A DNA stretch of 64,000 bases from RYN-111 sp963760125 (GTDB lineage Bacteria > Actinomycetota > Actinomycetes > Mycobacteriales > SCTD01). The stretch lies in assembly GCA_963760125.1 (NCBI GenBank), contig CAVXBV010000010.1, positions 124,001-188,000 of the forward strand, read 5' to 3'. Every line of letters starts with the position of its first letter. The first letter of the stretch is position 1. Shown here piece after piece: positions 43,321 through 52,330 of the stretch. Made by a program: the position numbers and the translations under genes. Below the pieces are notes generated by a model. That model saw only the letters and a list, made by a program, of their open reading frames with translations. It made no database searches and had not been told where the DNA came from.

Positions 43321-44826
43321 TCAGGCGGCGTGGGGCCAGCTGCTTGTGTCGATCTCTGTGGCTGTGGTGGGCCAGCTGAGGCGGGGGTGCTGGATGGCGG
43401 TGTGGTCGGCGGGGTGGTGGCGTGCCGGGGTGGTCCAGGTGTCGCCTTGGGGGTTGGTCCAGCTGGTGCTGCCGTCGGGGTGGGGGGTGAGGGTCCAGCC
43501 GCCGTGGGTTTTGGCGTTGTGGCAGCGGCGGCTGACGGGTCCGAGGTTGTTGGGGCTGGTCGGTCCGGTGGGGTGGGGCTGCCAGTGTTCGAGGTCGCAG
43601 CGGTGGGCGGGGATGGCGCAGCCGGGGGCGGTGCAGCGGCTGTCGCGCAGGCGGAGGAGGTCGGTGAGGGCTGCGCTGGGGTCGTGCTGCGGTTCGGTGT
43701 GGTCGTGCAGGGTGCTGGGGCGGTGGACCAGGTGCAGCAGGGTGAGCTCGAGCAGGAGCTCGGGGGGCAGGTCCGGGGGATCAGGCAGTGCGGCGCGGCC
43801 GGCTCGGGGTTGTCGCGGGCGGGGTGGGTCGGGTTCGATCGGGTCGAGGGCGAGGATCCGGCCGGTGTGGCGGTCGGTGCAGGCTTTGCGGAGCTCGGCG
43901 GTCGCGAGCAGCTCGCGGGCGTGGGCGCCGGTGACCGGGCCGTAGCCGAGGAGTTCGGCTCCGCCGTCGCGGAGGTCCAGGGCGGTCTCGACGGGCACGA
44001 GGATGACGGCCTGGATCCGCTTGTGCCGACGCCGGGTCGTGGCGGGGGTCTCCAGTGTGTCGCTGGTGCGCAGTCCGGTGAGCCCGCGGTCGTGCAGGAA
44101 CGTGAGCCACGACGGGCCGGATAGGCCTTCGGCGTCGGTGTGCAGGTGGGAAAGGGCGAACGCGGGGAGGTGGGTGAACAGGTCGGCGCGTTGCTGGTCC
44201 TTGGTGCGGGGGTCGGTGGGGTCGAAGGTCGCGTCGGCGAGCTGGCCGAGGGCGCGCAGGAACGCGCCGGCGTCTTCGGCGGACTGCTCGGCGCCGATGA
44301 GGGCGCGGCCGTCGGGGCGGGAGCTGTTCCAGACGAGCCGGTCGTCCTTGGCCTTCTGGCGGCGGTCTTCGGCGGCGTGCTCATCGACGCTGAGGATCGC
44401 GGCGCGGACTTCCCGGCGGGTGTCGCTGGGCGTCATGCCGGTGATGCGGGGCAGGACGCGGGCTTCGACCTGTCCGCTGAGGCTGGCGCGGGTGTCGTCG
44501 GGGAGCTCGAGGGTCTCGTGCACGATGACCCGGCCCTGTCCGATGGTGAGCTGCCCGGTGCGCAGGTGGGCCAGGGTGAGGGGGAGGTGGTGGACCAGGT
44601 GCTGCGCGAGGCGCATCCGGGTGACGGCGGTGGTCTGCGCGACCTGCAGGGCCATCGAGACCTCGAGGGACAGGTAGGGCCGAGCGGGGTCGTTCCGGCC
44701 GGACCAGAGCTCCTCGACCGCCACCAGCGCGAGGGCCTGCTCGGCGTAGAGGACGGCCTCGGCGCGGGCGAGGTCCGACACCCGCGCGAGGACCTCACGC
44801 TTCGCTTCCGCAGTGGCTACCGACAT
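43321..44826 (-). CDS. DUF222 / 13E12-repeat family HNH endonuclease
   Basis: The 501-aa protein has an N-terminal DUF222 helical region (VEELWSGRNDPARPYLSLEV, TVAQTTAVTRMRLAQHL-like) and a C-terminal HNH nuclease domain: HRCDLEHWQPHPTGPTSP, NNLGPVSRRCHNAKTHGGW. This is the REP13E12-type family that multiplies and spreads in actinobacteria. The ATG 44826 is chosen because TACTCT ends six bases before it. Function of the family is unproven; it is often linked to mobile DNA. Composition is similar to neighbours but the family itself suggests acquisition. Confidence 0.88.
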   Translation of the reverse strand: MSVATAEAKREVLARVSDLARAEAVLYAEQALALVAVEELWSGRNDPARPYLSLEVSMALQVAQTTAVTRMRLAQHLVHHLPLTLAHLRTGQLTIGQGRVIVHETLELPDDTRASLSGQVEARVLPRITGMTPSDTRREVRAAILSVDEHAAEDRRQKAKDDRLVWNSSRPDGRALIGAEQSAEDAGAFLRALGQLADATFDPTDPRTKDQQRADLFTHLPAFALSHLHTDAEGLSGPSWLTFLHDRGLTGLRTSDTLETPATTRRRHKRIQAVILVPVETALDLRDGGAELLGYGPVTGAHARELLATAELRKACTDRHTGRILALDPIEPDPPRPRQPRAGRAALPDPPDLPPELLLELTLLHLVHRPSTLHDHTEPQHDPSAALTDLLRLRDSRCTAPGCAIPAHRCDLEHWQPHPTGPTSPNNLGPVSRRCHNAKTHGGWTLTPHPDGSTSWTNPQGDTWTTPARHHPADHTAIQHPRLSWPTTATEIDTSSWPHAA

Positions 44827-44832
44827 GAGCCA

Positions 44833-44838
44833 AGAGTA
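44833..44838 (-). promoter_or_regulatory. -10 element (TACTCT) of the DUF222-HNH gene
   Basis: On the minus strand TACTCT ends six bases before the ATG at 44826. The surrounding 44840-44920 is one of the most AT-rich stretches of the window. Confidence 0.5.
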
Positions 44839-45035
44839 TCGCCGGGGTGCGACAAAACCGAGCCTGCAGAAGTGATCTGTGGGTCGAAATCCTTTATTCA
44901 CAGGCAATCTTGGCCGAAGTTGGCTCGGCTCCTACCGCGGCAAACCCGCGGGGAGGAGACAGAAGTGACGGCCCACGATGCGTCCTCGGAAGTTGATGAG
45001 CTCAGCCGGGGCTAGGCAGCGCCTGGGGGAGGTGA

Positions 45036-45968
45036 TCAGAAGGGAACGGCGAATCCGCCGGTGCTCGGGGGGTCGGCAGGCGGCTCGTCCCGGGGCGAGG
45101 TGGGCTGCGTGCTCGGAGCTGGCGCAGAGCGCGGAGCTGACGCAGAGGGCGGAGTCGACGAGAAGGGAGTCGGCGAGAGGAAGGGATCGCCAGCCAAGGG
45201 AGACGGGGCTGTCGAAGGTCCCGGCTGCTGGGCCACCGCGCGCTGGCGTCGCTCGGCGAGCACGGCAGTCAGGTACGCCCAAGCCGGCGTGCCCGGCGGC
45301 GGCCCTGGCTGGACCACGGCGGACACCTGACCGGCGAGGCGCTGCGCCAGGTCCTCCTGCGCGGCCGGCGTCATGGTGGCCCGCCGGGTGAGGAACGTCC
45401 GTGCTGCCAGCGCCAGGTCGTCCGGCAGCCGTGCCAGGTCGAGCGTCGTGGCCCAGGAGGCGAGCGGAGGCGGCATGGTCGCGACGAGGTCACGCGGACC
45501 CACGACGCGCTCCTGCACGACGACGGTGCCGGCGGCGAGATCGCCGAGCCGTTTGCCCGACGGGTGGAGCAGCGAGGTCAGGACCGCCGCGGAGCCGAGG
45601 GTGAAGCCGGGCTTCTCCACGACGAAGCCGAGGAGCCCGCGGACGAACACCTGGCGGAACGCCACAGGACCGGCGTCGTCGCGCACGACGCGCAGCCCGA
45701 GGGCCAGCTTGCCCAGCGTCCGCCCGCGCCACAGCGTCTCGGACAGCACTGGGTAGACGAGACCGGCGAGGACGTAGGACATCACCGTCAGCGCCGCGAG
45801 GGCGGCGCCGGAGCTGCCGCCGGCGGTGAAGGTGATGAGCAGCACGAGCCCGACGAACAGGGCGAGCTGGACCGCGCCGTCGATCAGGCCGGCGAGCAGG
45901 CGGGAGGCCAGACCTGCGGTGTGCACGTCGAGAGCGACGGCCTCCCCGGTCACCATCGGTGTCGACAC
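45036..45968 (-). CDS. RDD-family membrane protein
   Basis: The 310-aa protein has three to four hydrophobic segments with the RDD motif pattern: AGLASRLLAGLIDGAVQLALF (Arg-Asp), later LSETLWRGRTLGKLALGLRVV (Arg, Gly-Lys), and RQVFVRGLLGFV. The C-terminal ~90 residues are Pro/Ser/Ala-rich and variable. RDD proteins are poorly understood; some transport ions. It is divergent from the SpoIIM-like gene, with which it co-occurs in actinobacteria. GTG 45968 is preferred because GGGAG precedes it; ATG 45986 lacks a ribosome site. Confidence 0.85.
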   Translation of the reverse strand: MSTPMVTGEAVALDVHTAGLASRLLAGLIDGAVQLALFVGLVLLITFTAGGSSGAALAALTVMSYVLAGLVYPVLSETLWRGRTLGKLALGLRVVRDDAGPVAFRQVFVRGLLGFVVEKPGFTLGSAAVLTSLLHPSGKRLGDLAAGTVVVQERVVGPRDLVATMPPPLASWATTLDLARLPDDLALAARTFLTRRATMTPAAQEDLAQRLAGQVSAVVQPGPPPGTPAWAYLTAVLAERRQRAVAQQPGPSTAPSPLAGDPFLSPTPFSSTPPSASAPRSAPAPSTQPTSPRDEPPADPPSTGGFAVPF

Positions 45969-46001
45969 CGAGCCTGCTCCCTTCATCCGTGCGTGGGGCC
46001 C

Positions 46002-46007
46002 TAGTGT
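46002..46007 (+). promoter_or_regulatory. -10 element (TAGTGT) of the SpoIIM-like gene
   Basis: TAGTGT ends eight bases before the GTG at 46016; the 47-bp gap to the divergent RDD gene must hold both promoters. Confidence 0.45.
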
Positions 46008-46015
46008 GCCCTTTC

Positions 46016-47026
46016 GTGGACCTCGACGCGTTCCTCGCGCAGCACCGCCCCGAGTGGGACCGGCTGGAGCGTCTGGTCGTGCGGGCCCGTCGCCCGCGCC
46101 GGCTCTCCGGGGCCGAGGTGGACGAGCTCGTCGAGCTCTACCAGCGGGCGACGACCCATCTGTCGGTCCTGCAGTCCGCGGGTCCTGATCCGGCGGTGCT
46201 GGGCCGGCTCAGCGCCCTGGTCGCTCGGGCACGCGGGGCCGTCGCCGGGACCCGGCAGGCGGGGTGGAGCGACGTCGCGCGGTTCCTGCGCGTCGACTTC
46301 CCCGCGGTGCTCTACCGCACCCGCTGGTGGTGGGGGGCGGTCGCCGCGGCCTTCATCGTGGTGTCGTTCGCCTGGGGGGCGTACGTCGCCACGCACCCGG
46401 CGGTGCAGGACTCGATCGCCTCGCCGGAGCAGGTCCGTCAGCTGGTCGAGACCGACTTCGAGAGCTACTACTCCTCCGCGCCGGCGCAGGACTTCGCGGC
46501 GCGCGTGTTCACCAACAACGCGCTCATCGCGGCCGCCTCGGTGGCGTCCGGGATCCTGCTGGGGATCCCGGTCTTCTACGTGCAGTACCAGAACGCCGTC
46601 AACGTGGGGATCGCCGGCGGCCTGCTCGCCGCCAACGACCGGGCCGGCCTGTTCTTCGGGCTGATCCTGCCGCACGGCCTGCTCGAGCTCACCTCGGTGT
46701 TCGTCGCCGGCGGCCTCGGGCTGCGGCTCGGGTGGACGGTCATCGACCCCGGTCGCCGGACCCGTACCGTCGCGCTGGCCGAGGAGGGCCGGGCCATCGT
46801 CGTCGGTGCCCTGGGACTCACCTTGATGCTCTTCGTCAGCGGGCTGATCGAAGGGTTCGTGACGCCTTCCGGCCTGCCGACCTGGGCGCGCATCGGCATC
46901 GGGGTGACGGCCGAGGCCCTGTTCCTCTTCTACGCCCTCGTGCTCGGCAAGCGGGCCCATCTGGCCGGGGCGTCCGGCGACGTGGACGAGGACCTGCGCG
47001 GCGCGCTCGCCCCCTCTGCCGGCTGA
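46016..47026 (+). CDS. Stage II sporulation protein M (SpoIIM) family membrane protein
   Basis: The 336-aa protein has an N-terminal cytoplasmic helical region (FLAQHRPEWDRLERLV, ELVELYQRATTHLSVL) and five to six membrane helices with the SpoIIM core: FFGLILPHGLLELTSVFVAGGLGL and FTNNALIAAASVASGILLGIPVFY. In endospore formers SpoIIM takes part in engulfment; in actinobacteria the family is widespread in non-sporulators with unknown role next to RDD and MoxR/DUF58 genes. The GTG start follows TAGTGT. Confidence 0.88.
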   Translation: MDLDAFLAQHRPEWDRLERLVVRARRPRRLSGAEVDELVELYQRATTHLSVLQSAGPDPAVLGRLSALVARARGAVAGTRQAGWSDVARFLRVDFPAVLYRTRWWWGAVAAAFIVVSFAWGAYVATHPAVQDSIASPEQVRQLVETDFESYYSSAPAQDFAARVFTNNALIAAASVASGILLGIPVFYVQYQNAVNVGIAGGLLAANDRAGLFFGLILPHGLLELTSVFVAGGLGLRLGWTVIDPGRRTRTVALAEEGRAIVVGALGLTLMLFVSGLIEGFVTPSGLPTWARIGIGVTAEALFLFYALVLGKRAHLAGASGDVDEDLRGALAPSAG

Positions 47027-47030
47027 CCGG

Positions 47031-48323
47031 TCAGAGGCGGCCGGCGGCCTTCAGGCCGAGGTAGGCGTCGGAGACGGCCGACGCGAAGCCGGACGGCGGA
47101 GCATCCACCACCTCGACCCCCTGGCGGCGCAGCAGGGTGACCATGTCCCGGCGGTCGGTACGGGACCGCTCGGCTGACGCGGCGGCGTACACCGCGTCGA
47201 TGTCCCCCCGGCCCGCGGCCAGCTCCTCGGTCCGTGGATCGCCCACCGAGCACAGCAGCACCGTGTGGCGGCTGGTGAGCGACGGGAGTACCGGCAGCAG
47301 GCCCTCGCGCAGGGCCGGACCGTCGAGGGCGGTGAACAGCACGAGCAGGGAACGGCGGCGGGTGCGCCGCAGGATCTCGCTGACCAGCCGCCGTCCGTCC
47401 GTCTCGACGAGGGCGGGCTGGAGCACCGCGGTCGTGTCCACCAGCCGGGCGAGCAGGTCGGTCGGGCCCGCTCCCTCGACGGTGCCGCGCACGACGCGGT
47501 CCAGCGCCAGCAGGTCGACCCGGTCGCCGGCCCGGGAGGCGAGCACTCCGAGCAGCAGCGCGGCGTCCAGGGCGTGGTCGAGTCGGGGTACGTCGCCGAC
47601 GCGCCCGGCGCTGGTCCGGCCCGTGTCGAGCACCAGCAGCAGGTGCCGGTCACGCTCCGGGCGCCAGGTCCTGACCATCACGTCGCCTCGGCGCGCCGTG
47701 GCCCGCCAGTCGATCGACCGGACGTCGTCGCCCCCGACGTACTCCCGCAAGGAGTCGAACTCCGTGCCCTGGCCACGGGTGCGGGCGAGCAGCTGGCCGT
47801 CGAGCTGGCGCAGCCGGTCGAGCTTGGCGGGGAGGAGCTTGCGGGAGGGGAACGGCGGCTGGACGCGCACCCGCCACGGCACCTCGTGCCGCCCCTGCCG
47901 GGCAGCCAGACCGAGCGGGCCGACGCTGCGCACGGTGACGCGGTCCGGCAGCCGGTCGCCGCGTCGGGTCGGCGTCAGGATGGTCGTCAGGACCCGTCGC
48001 TCACCGGAGGGCAGGCCGAGGTCGTGCGTCCGGGGGAGCGCGCCGGCGGACGGCACCCAGGCGTCCCGCAGGACCCCGCGCACCGTCCGGCGACCGGTGT
48101 TGACCAGCGACAGCCGGACCGCGGCGGACGTGCCGAGCCGACAGGCGGTGTCGCCCTCTCGCGTCATGCGCACCGCGGAGACCGGCGCGGCCAGGAGCAC
48201 GTCGACGGCCACGAGGACCAGCAGCACCATCGCCACGACGAAGGTCGTCGAGCGCCCCGGGTAGACCAGCGCCGGGAGCAGGCCGAGCAGGGCCAGCAGC
48301 ACCGCCCGGCCGGTGAGGGCCAC
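47031..48323 (-). CDS. DUF58 family membrane protein
   Basis: The 430-aa protein has two adjacent N-terminal membrane helices (ALLGLLPALVYPGRSTTFVVAMVLLVLVAVDVLL) and then the DUF58 region with RGQGTEFDSLREYVGGDDVRSIDWRATARRGD, its hallmark. A von Willebrand factor A-like fold follows (LLLVLDTGRTSAG with the MIDAS-like DxGxS-type start). DUF58 proteins are partners of MoxR AAA ATPases. The GTG overlaps the moxR stop by one base (TAGTG). It is the last gene of the five-gene minus-strand operon. Confidence 0.87.
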   Translation of the reverse strand: MALTGRAVLLALLGLLPALVYPGRSTTFVVAMVLLVLVAVDVLLAAPVSAVRMTREGDTACRLGTSAAVRLSLVNTGRRTVRGVLRDAWVPSAGALPRTHDLGLPSGERRVLTTILTPTRRGDRLPDRVTVRSVGPLGLAARQGRHEVPWRVRVQPPFPSRKLLPAKLDRLRQLDGQLLARTRGQGTEFDSLREYVGGDDVRSIDWRATARRGDVMVRTWRPERDRHLLLVLDTGRTSAGRVGDVPRLDHALDAALLLGVLASRAGDRVDLLALDRVVRGTVEGAGPTDLLARLVDTTAVLQPALVETDGRRLVSEILRRTRRRSLLVLFTALDGPALREGLLPVLPSLTSRHTVLLCSVGDPRTEELAAGRGDIDAVYAAASAERSRTDRRDMVTLLRRQGVEVVDAPPSGFASAVSDAYLGLKAAGRL

Positions 48324-49324
48324 TAGCGCGGAACGGGTACGGCGGACAGCACGCCGTCGAGGACGGCGTCGGTCGTCGACCCCTCGAGCTCGGCCTCGGG
48401 GCGCAGGGAGATGCGGTGGCGCAGGGTCGGTCGCGCGAGCGACTTCACGTCGTCCGGGGTCACGTAGTCGCGGCCGGACAGCCATGCCCACGCCTTCGCC
48501 GTGGCCAGCAGGGCAGTGGCGCCACGAGGCGAGGCGCCGAGCTGCAGCGACGGGGAGGAGCGGGTCGCGCGGCAGAGGTCGACGACGTACGCCACGACCT
48601 CGGGGGAGACCGTCAGGGCGCTGACCGCGACGCGACCGGCCGCGAGGTCCGCGGCGGAGGCGACCGGCTGCAGGGCAGACAGGTCGCGCGGGTCGAAGCC
48701 GTTGTCGTGGGCCTGCACCACGGCGATCTCGTCGTCGCGGCTGGGCAGCGGAACGGTGAGCTTGAGCAGGAACCGGTCGAGCTGGGCCTCGGGCAACGGG
48801 TAGGTGCCCTCGTACTCCACCGGGTTCTGCGTCGCGCACACGATGAACGGGTCGGGCAGCGCGCGGGCGGTCCCGTCCACCGACACCTGCCGCTCCTCCA
48901 TCGCCTCGAGCAGCGCCGCCTGCGTCTTCGGGGGCGTGCGGTTGATCTCGTCGGCGAGCAGCAGGTTGGTGAAGACGGGGCCCTCGCGGAAGGAGAACGC
49001 GGAGGAGCGGGCGTCGTACACCAGGGACCCGGTGATGTCGCCGGGCATGAGGTCGGGCGTGAACTGCACCCGCTTGCTCTCCAACGACAGCGACGCCGCC
49101 ACCGAGCGGACCAGCAGCGTCTTCGCGACGCCGGGCACGCCCTCGAGCAGCACGTGACCCCGGCACAGCAGGGCGATGACCAGGCCGGTGACCGTGGCGT
49201 CCTGACCGACGACGGCCTTCGCCACCTCGGTGCGCAAGGCCATGAGGGCTTCTCGCGGGTCGCCGGCCTTCGCGCGCGGCTTCGGGCCGGGGCGCTTGCG
49301 GGGCGCTGGACTGGGTGCCGTCAC
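48323..49324 (-). CDS. MoxR-family AAA+ ATPase
   Basis: The 333-aa ATPase has Walker A LEGVPGVAKT, Walker B LLLADEINRTPPKTQ, sensor 1 CATQNPVEYEGTYPLPEAQLDRF (arginine finger region), and the C-terminal lid with YVTPDDVKSLARPTLRHR. MoxR proteins act as chaperone-like unfoldases, often inserting cofactors or activating vWA-domain proteins, here probably DUF58. A basic N-tail RKRPGPKPRAKAGD is extra. GTG start overlaps the DUF4350 stop (GTGA). Confidence 0.92.
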   Translation of the reverse strand: MTAPSPAPRKRPGPKPRAKAGDPREALMALRTEVAKAVVGQDATVTGLVIALLCRGHVLLEGVPGVAKTLLVRSVAASLSLESKRVQFTPDLMPGDITGSLVYDARSSAFSFREGPVFTNLLLADEINRTPPKTQAALLEAMEERQVSVDGTARALPDPFIVCATQNPVEYEGTYPLPEAQLDRFLLKLTVPLPSRDDEIAVVQAHDNGFDPRDLSALQPVASAADLAAGRVAVSALTVSPEVVAYVVDLCRATRSSPSLQLGASPRGATALLATAKAWAWLSGRDYVTPDDVKSLARPTLRHRISLRPEAELEGSTTDAVLDGVLSAVPVPR

Positions 49325-50463
49325 GAGCCGGCCACCTCCCTGCTCAGGGTGTCGAGATCGTCCGCGAGTCGGACGAGGGCGTCGTCGTCCGACGGCACCG
49401 GACCGTACAGGAGCGCCTCCACGGCGACGGCGCTGCGGCCGGTGCGCTCGGCGATGAGGGTGACCAGCGCCGGCGGGTCGGGGTTGCCCAGGCGCGGAGC
49501 GAGCCTCGCCACGGCGCCGCCGCGCAGGGCGCCGGCCGCGGTGTCCCGCGCCCGAGCCGCCCGGTAGACCCGACCGCGTCCTTCGGTGGTCTCCGAGGCG
49601 CGGACCACGACGGGCAGCGGCTCGGGGACGACGCGACCCAGGCGGCGGGCCCGCCACAGAGCGAGGACGACGACCACCAGCACGAGCAGGAACCGTGCGC
49701 TGCGGACCTCCTCGGGCAGCAGGTCGTCAGGTGAGGTCACCGGACGTTCGCCGAAGGCCGCCCGCGACGGCGACGGGATGAGCCACACCACGCGCGGCGC
49801 GCCGCCGAGCAGCCCGAGTGCGAGGGCGGCGTTGCCCCGCTCGTCGAGGCGGTCGTTGGTGAACAGCGAGGTGCTGCCGACCACGGTGGGGCCGTCGGAC
49901 ACCGCCAGCAGGGCGAAGCCGCCCTCGGCGGGGTAGCAGCCGGTGCTCCCGCCCGGTCCCGTCACGACCAGCCCCCCGAGGTCTGCCGAGCCGGCGTTGC
50001 GGGCGACCGGCAGGTCGCACGACGGCGCCCGGCCGGACACCGAGGCGGCGCTGACCGGGTTCACGGGGATCCCGAGGTCGGCCAGCGGGCCGGGGCCCGA
50101 CCCGGCGACGACCAGCCGACCGGGGGCGGTCGACAGCGCGCCGAGCTCCTCGGAGCTGAGCAGGTCCGCGAGGGGCAGGAACAGCGTGGTGTCCGGACCG
50201 GTGGCCGCCACCGTGCTCGGCACGTCGGAGGTGCGGACCACCTCGACCCCGCGATCACGCAGCAGCGTCGCGAGAGCGCGGCCGCCCCCGGGGTCGTACG
50301 CATCGGGGTCGACGTTGCCGCCCCGTCCTCCCGCGGTCAGCACGGCGACGCCCACGAGGACCAGCAGCAAGCCGGCGCCGACGAGCACGGCGGTCCGGTT
50401 CTGGCGCAGCAGCGATCGCGGCGTCGGGCCGGTGGCCGTGACCTGCTCGTCGAGGACGGTCAC
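49321..50463 (-). CDS. DUF4350 family membrane protein
   Basis: The 380-aa protein has one N-terminal helix (VLVGAGLLLVLVGVAVLTAG), an extracytoplasmic domain with PDAYDPGGGRALATLLRDRGVEVVRTSDVPS (the DUF4350 start) and GRLVVAGSGPGPLADLG, then a second helix (FLLVLVVVVLALWRARR) and a cytoplasmic helical tail. Three Cys in the outer domain may form a disulfide. It is in the middle of the DUF4129-DUF4350-MoxR-DUF58 set, a fixed neighbourhood in actinobacteria. Confidence 0.85.
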   Translation of the reverse strand: MTVLDEQVTATGPTPRSLLRQNRTAVLVGAGLLLVLVGVAVLTAGGRGGNVDPDAYDPGGGRALATLLRDRGVEVVRTSDVPSTVAATGPDTTLFLPLADLLSSEELGALSTAPGRLVVAGSGPGPLADLGIPVNPVSAASVSGRAPSCDLPVARNAGSADLGGLVVTGPGGSTGCYPAEGGFALLAVSDGPTVVGSTSLFTNDRLDERGNAALALGLLGGAPRVVWLIPSPSRAAFGERPVTSPDDLLPEEVRSARFLLVLVVVVLALWRARRLGRVVPEPLPVVVRASETTEGRGRVYRAARARDTAAGALRGGAVARLAPRLGNPDPPALVTLIAERTGRSAVAVEALLYGPVPSDDDALVRLADDLDTLSREVAGS

Positions 50464-51104
50464 ACGACCACCAACCGTGCTCCGGTCACGGTCGCGTCGA
50501 CCTCGACCAGCACCGCGTACGACGCGGCGTCGGCCGTGCGCCCGCCGTACCAGACCTCGTCGAAGACGGTGACCCCCCGGCGCAGCGGAGCGGCCACGGC
50601 GGGGACGAGAGCACCCGCCTCGCGGGCCACCTCGTCGGCGGTGCGCCCGGGCCGCGGGTCGAGGACGCCGCGTTCCTCGAGCTCACGGACGACGGCGCGC
50701 AGCCGCTCGCGCACCGCGAGGGCGTGCTCACCGCGACCGGCGGCCTCGTCGGCGCGGCGGCGGTGCTGGGCAGCCGTGAGGTCGGCATCGAGGGCGAACA
50801 GGGCGTCGGTCCGCGAGGTTCGTCGGCTCGGCCGCACCCGCGCGGTGACGACGGCGGCGAGCGCCACCACGACGAGCAGCAGGAGCAGGACGCCGGTCCG
50901 GCCGCCGGGCAGCGCAGCGCCTGCCTTGTTCAGCAGCTCCACGACGTGCTCGTAGAGCCACATCAGCGCCCGCCGGGTCAGCGACGGCTGGGCCTGCTGG
51001 TAGGGCGTTCTCGCCAGCTCGCGGCGTGCCGCGTCGCGGGCCTCCGCAGCGCCCGGCAGGTCCCCGGCCTCGCTCGCTCGGCCGAGCAGGGCGGACAGGG
51101 TCAC
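50460..51104 (-). CDS. DUF4129 domain-containing membrane protein
   Basis: The 214-aa protein has a short extracytoplasmic N-part, one membrane helix (TGVLLLLLVVVALAAVVTARV) and a cytoplasmic DUF4129-like region: ALAVRERLRAVVRELEERGVLDPRPGRTADEVAREAG, then FDEVWYGGRTAD. DUF4129 sits next to MoxR/DUF58 in many bacteria and resembles transglutaminase-linked modules. The GTG start overlaps the upstream gene by 4 bp; the stop overlaps DUF4350. Confidence 0.85.
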   Translation of the reverse strand: MTLSALLGRASEAGDLPGAAEARDAARRELARTPYQQAQPSLTRRALMWLYEHVVELLNKAGAALPGGRTGVLLLLLVVVALAAVVTARVRPSRRTSRTDALFALDADLTAAQHRRRADEAAGRGEHALAVRERLRAVVRELEERGVLDPRPGRTADEVAREAGALVPAVAAPLRRGVTVFDEVWYGGRTADAASYAVLVEVDATVTGARLVVV

Positions 51105-52234
51105 GGCGCGGGGGGAGGTGTGCCCGTGTCGGTCGCGGCCGCTGCCTGCAGGGCGACGTCGAGTCCCTCCGCGCGCATCCGCCGGTCGACGTAGAGCAGG
51201 GCGCGGACGCCGGCGGAGAACGGCGCGAGGATCACCGACGCGAGCCCGGCTGCCACCTGCTGGGTCACGAGCAGGCCCGTCGCATCGCCGGAGTCCGACG
51301 TGACGCTGAGCAGTCCGGCGATGAGCGTTGGCGGCACGGTGAGGATGCCGGCGATGACCGCGGTGATGATCCCGGTCAGCACGAGGGTGCCGAAGACCCG
51401 CCACCACGAGCCCTTGACGAGGGTGGCCGAGCGACGCAGCGAGGTGCGGATCCCCGTCTTCTCGAGGACCAGCGCGGCGGAGGCCAGGGACAGGCGGGCG
51501 TAGAGGTGGATCGACAGCAGGACGGCGGCGATCACCAGAGGGACGCCGAGGATCAGCGTGATCGGGCCGGCGATCGCGAGCAGCAGGGCCAGCACGAGCG
51601 CCGCCACGACGATCGGGGCGGTGAGCAGCAGTCCGGTGAGCAGGGCCACGCCGAGCAGCGCCCACAGCCGTGGTCGTACCGCCTGCCAGACCTGGGAGGT
51701 CGGCGCCTCCTGGCCGAGGACCGCCTTGCCGACGACCGCGACGAGCATGCCGGTGAGCAGGATCCCCGCCAGGTAGCTCAGGAGGGCCCCGGGGACAGAC
51801 CCCACGTTGGCCGCGACCGCCTGCGCGTTGCCGTCCTCGCCCGTCGTCGCCGGGCTGAGCAAGCCGTCACCGGTCTGCAGCAGCAGGACCAGTCCGACGT
51901 TGAGGACCGTCACCACCGCCGCGATCACCGCGGACAGGCCGAGGGTCGGACGCGGATGCCGCCGCACGATCTTGATCGCGCCGTCGAGCAGCTCACCCAG
52001 GGCCAGCGGGCGCAGGGGCACGACGCCGGGCTGAGGCGCCCACGCCTTGCCGTACTGCTGCTGGGGGGCGCCGTAGAGGGGAGCGCCCGGCTGCGGTGCG
52101 CTGGATGCGGGGCTGCCGTCGACAGGGGCCCCGTAGACAGGCGCGCCGTAGACGGGGGCGCCGGCGGGAGCGGCCGGGGGTGGGGGGCCGTCGGGGGAGC
52201 CGGGTGAGGCCCAGCCGCCAGGGGGCTCGGTCAT
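51101..52234 (-). CDS. Multi-pass membrane protein with Pro/Gly-rich N-terminus (GDPD membrane domain-like)
   Basis: The 377-aa protein begins with ~75 residues of Pro/Gly/Ala including the repeated VYGAPVYGAPVDG. Then a LRPLALGELLDGAIKIVRRHPRPTLGLSAV motif (in two parts) introduces six or more helices. That entry motif is shared with membrane-domain glycerophosphodiester phosphodiesterase-related and DUF7847/7544-like proteins. The ATG has AAGGAG at ideal spacing. It is the first gene of the DUF4129-MoxR operon, divergent from mtrA with 96 bp between. Confidence 0.8.
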   Translation of the reverse strand: MTEPPGGWASPGSPDGPPPPAAPAGAPVYGAPVYGAPVDGSPASSAPQPGAPLYGAPQQQYGKAWAPQPGVVPLRPLALGELLDGAIKIVRRHPRPTLGLSAVIAAVVTVLNVGLVLLLQTGDGLLSPATTGEDGNAQAVAANVGSVPGALLSYLAGILLTGMLVAVVGKAVLGQEAPTSQVWQAVRPRLWALLGVALLTGLLLTAPIVVAALVLALLLAIAGPITLILGVPLVIAAVLLSIHLYARLSLASAALVLEKTGIRTSLRRSATLVKGSWWRVFGTLVLTGIITAVIAGILTVPPTLIAGLLSVTSDSGDATGLLVTQQVAAGLASVILAPFSAGVRALLYVDRRMRAEGLDVALQAAAATDTGTPPPAP

Positions 52235-52330
52235 GGGACTCCTTGCACGACGGGCCGACAGGGCAGGAACGGGCGGGACAGCGCTGAGCATGCTCGCACG
52301 CCGGGGGCCGGCTAGTGCGACGATGGGGGC

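Noticed and set aside
43330..44124. Long Gly/Val-rich plus-strand open frame
   Set aside because: Lies antisense to the DUF222-HNH gene and mirrors its codons; no start context or family.
42732..44384. Long Pro/Thr-rich minus-strand open frame across the gap
   Set aside because: Out-of-frame shadow of the HNH gene; composition comes from the high-GC third positions.
44965..45015. 16-codon plus-strand frame with a strong GGAGGAG and a CCGCGG hairpin just before it
   Set aside because: Good ribosome site but no family, no downstream gene on that strand and very short length; may be chance.
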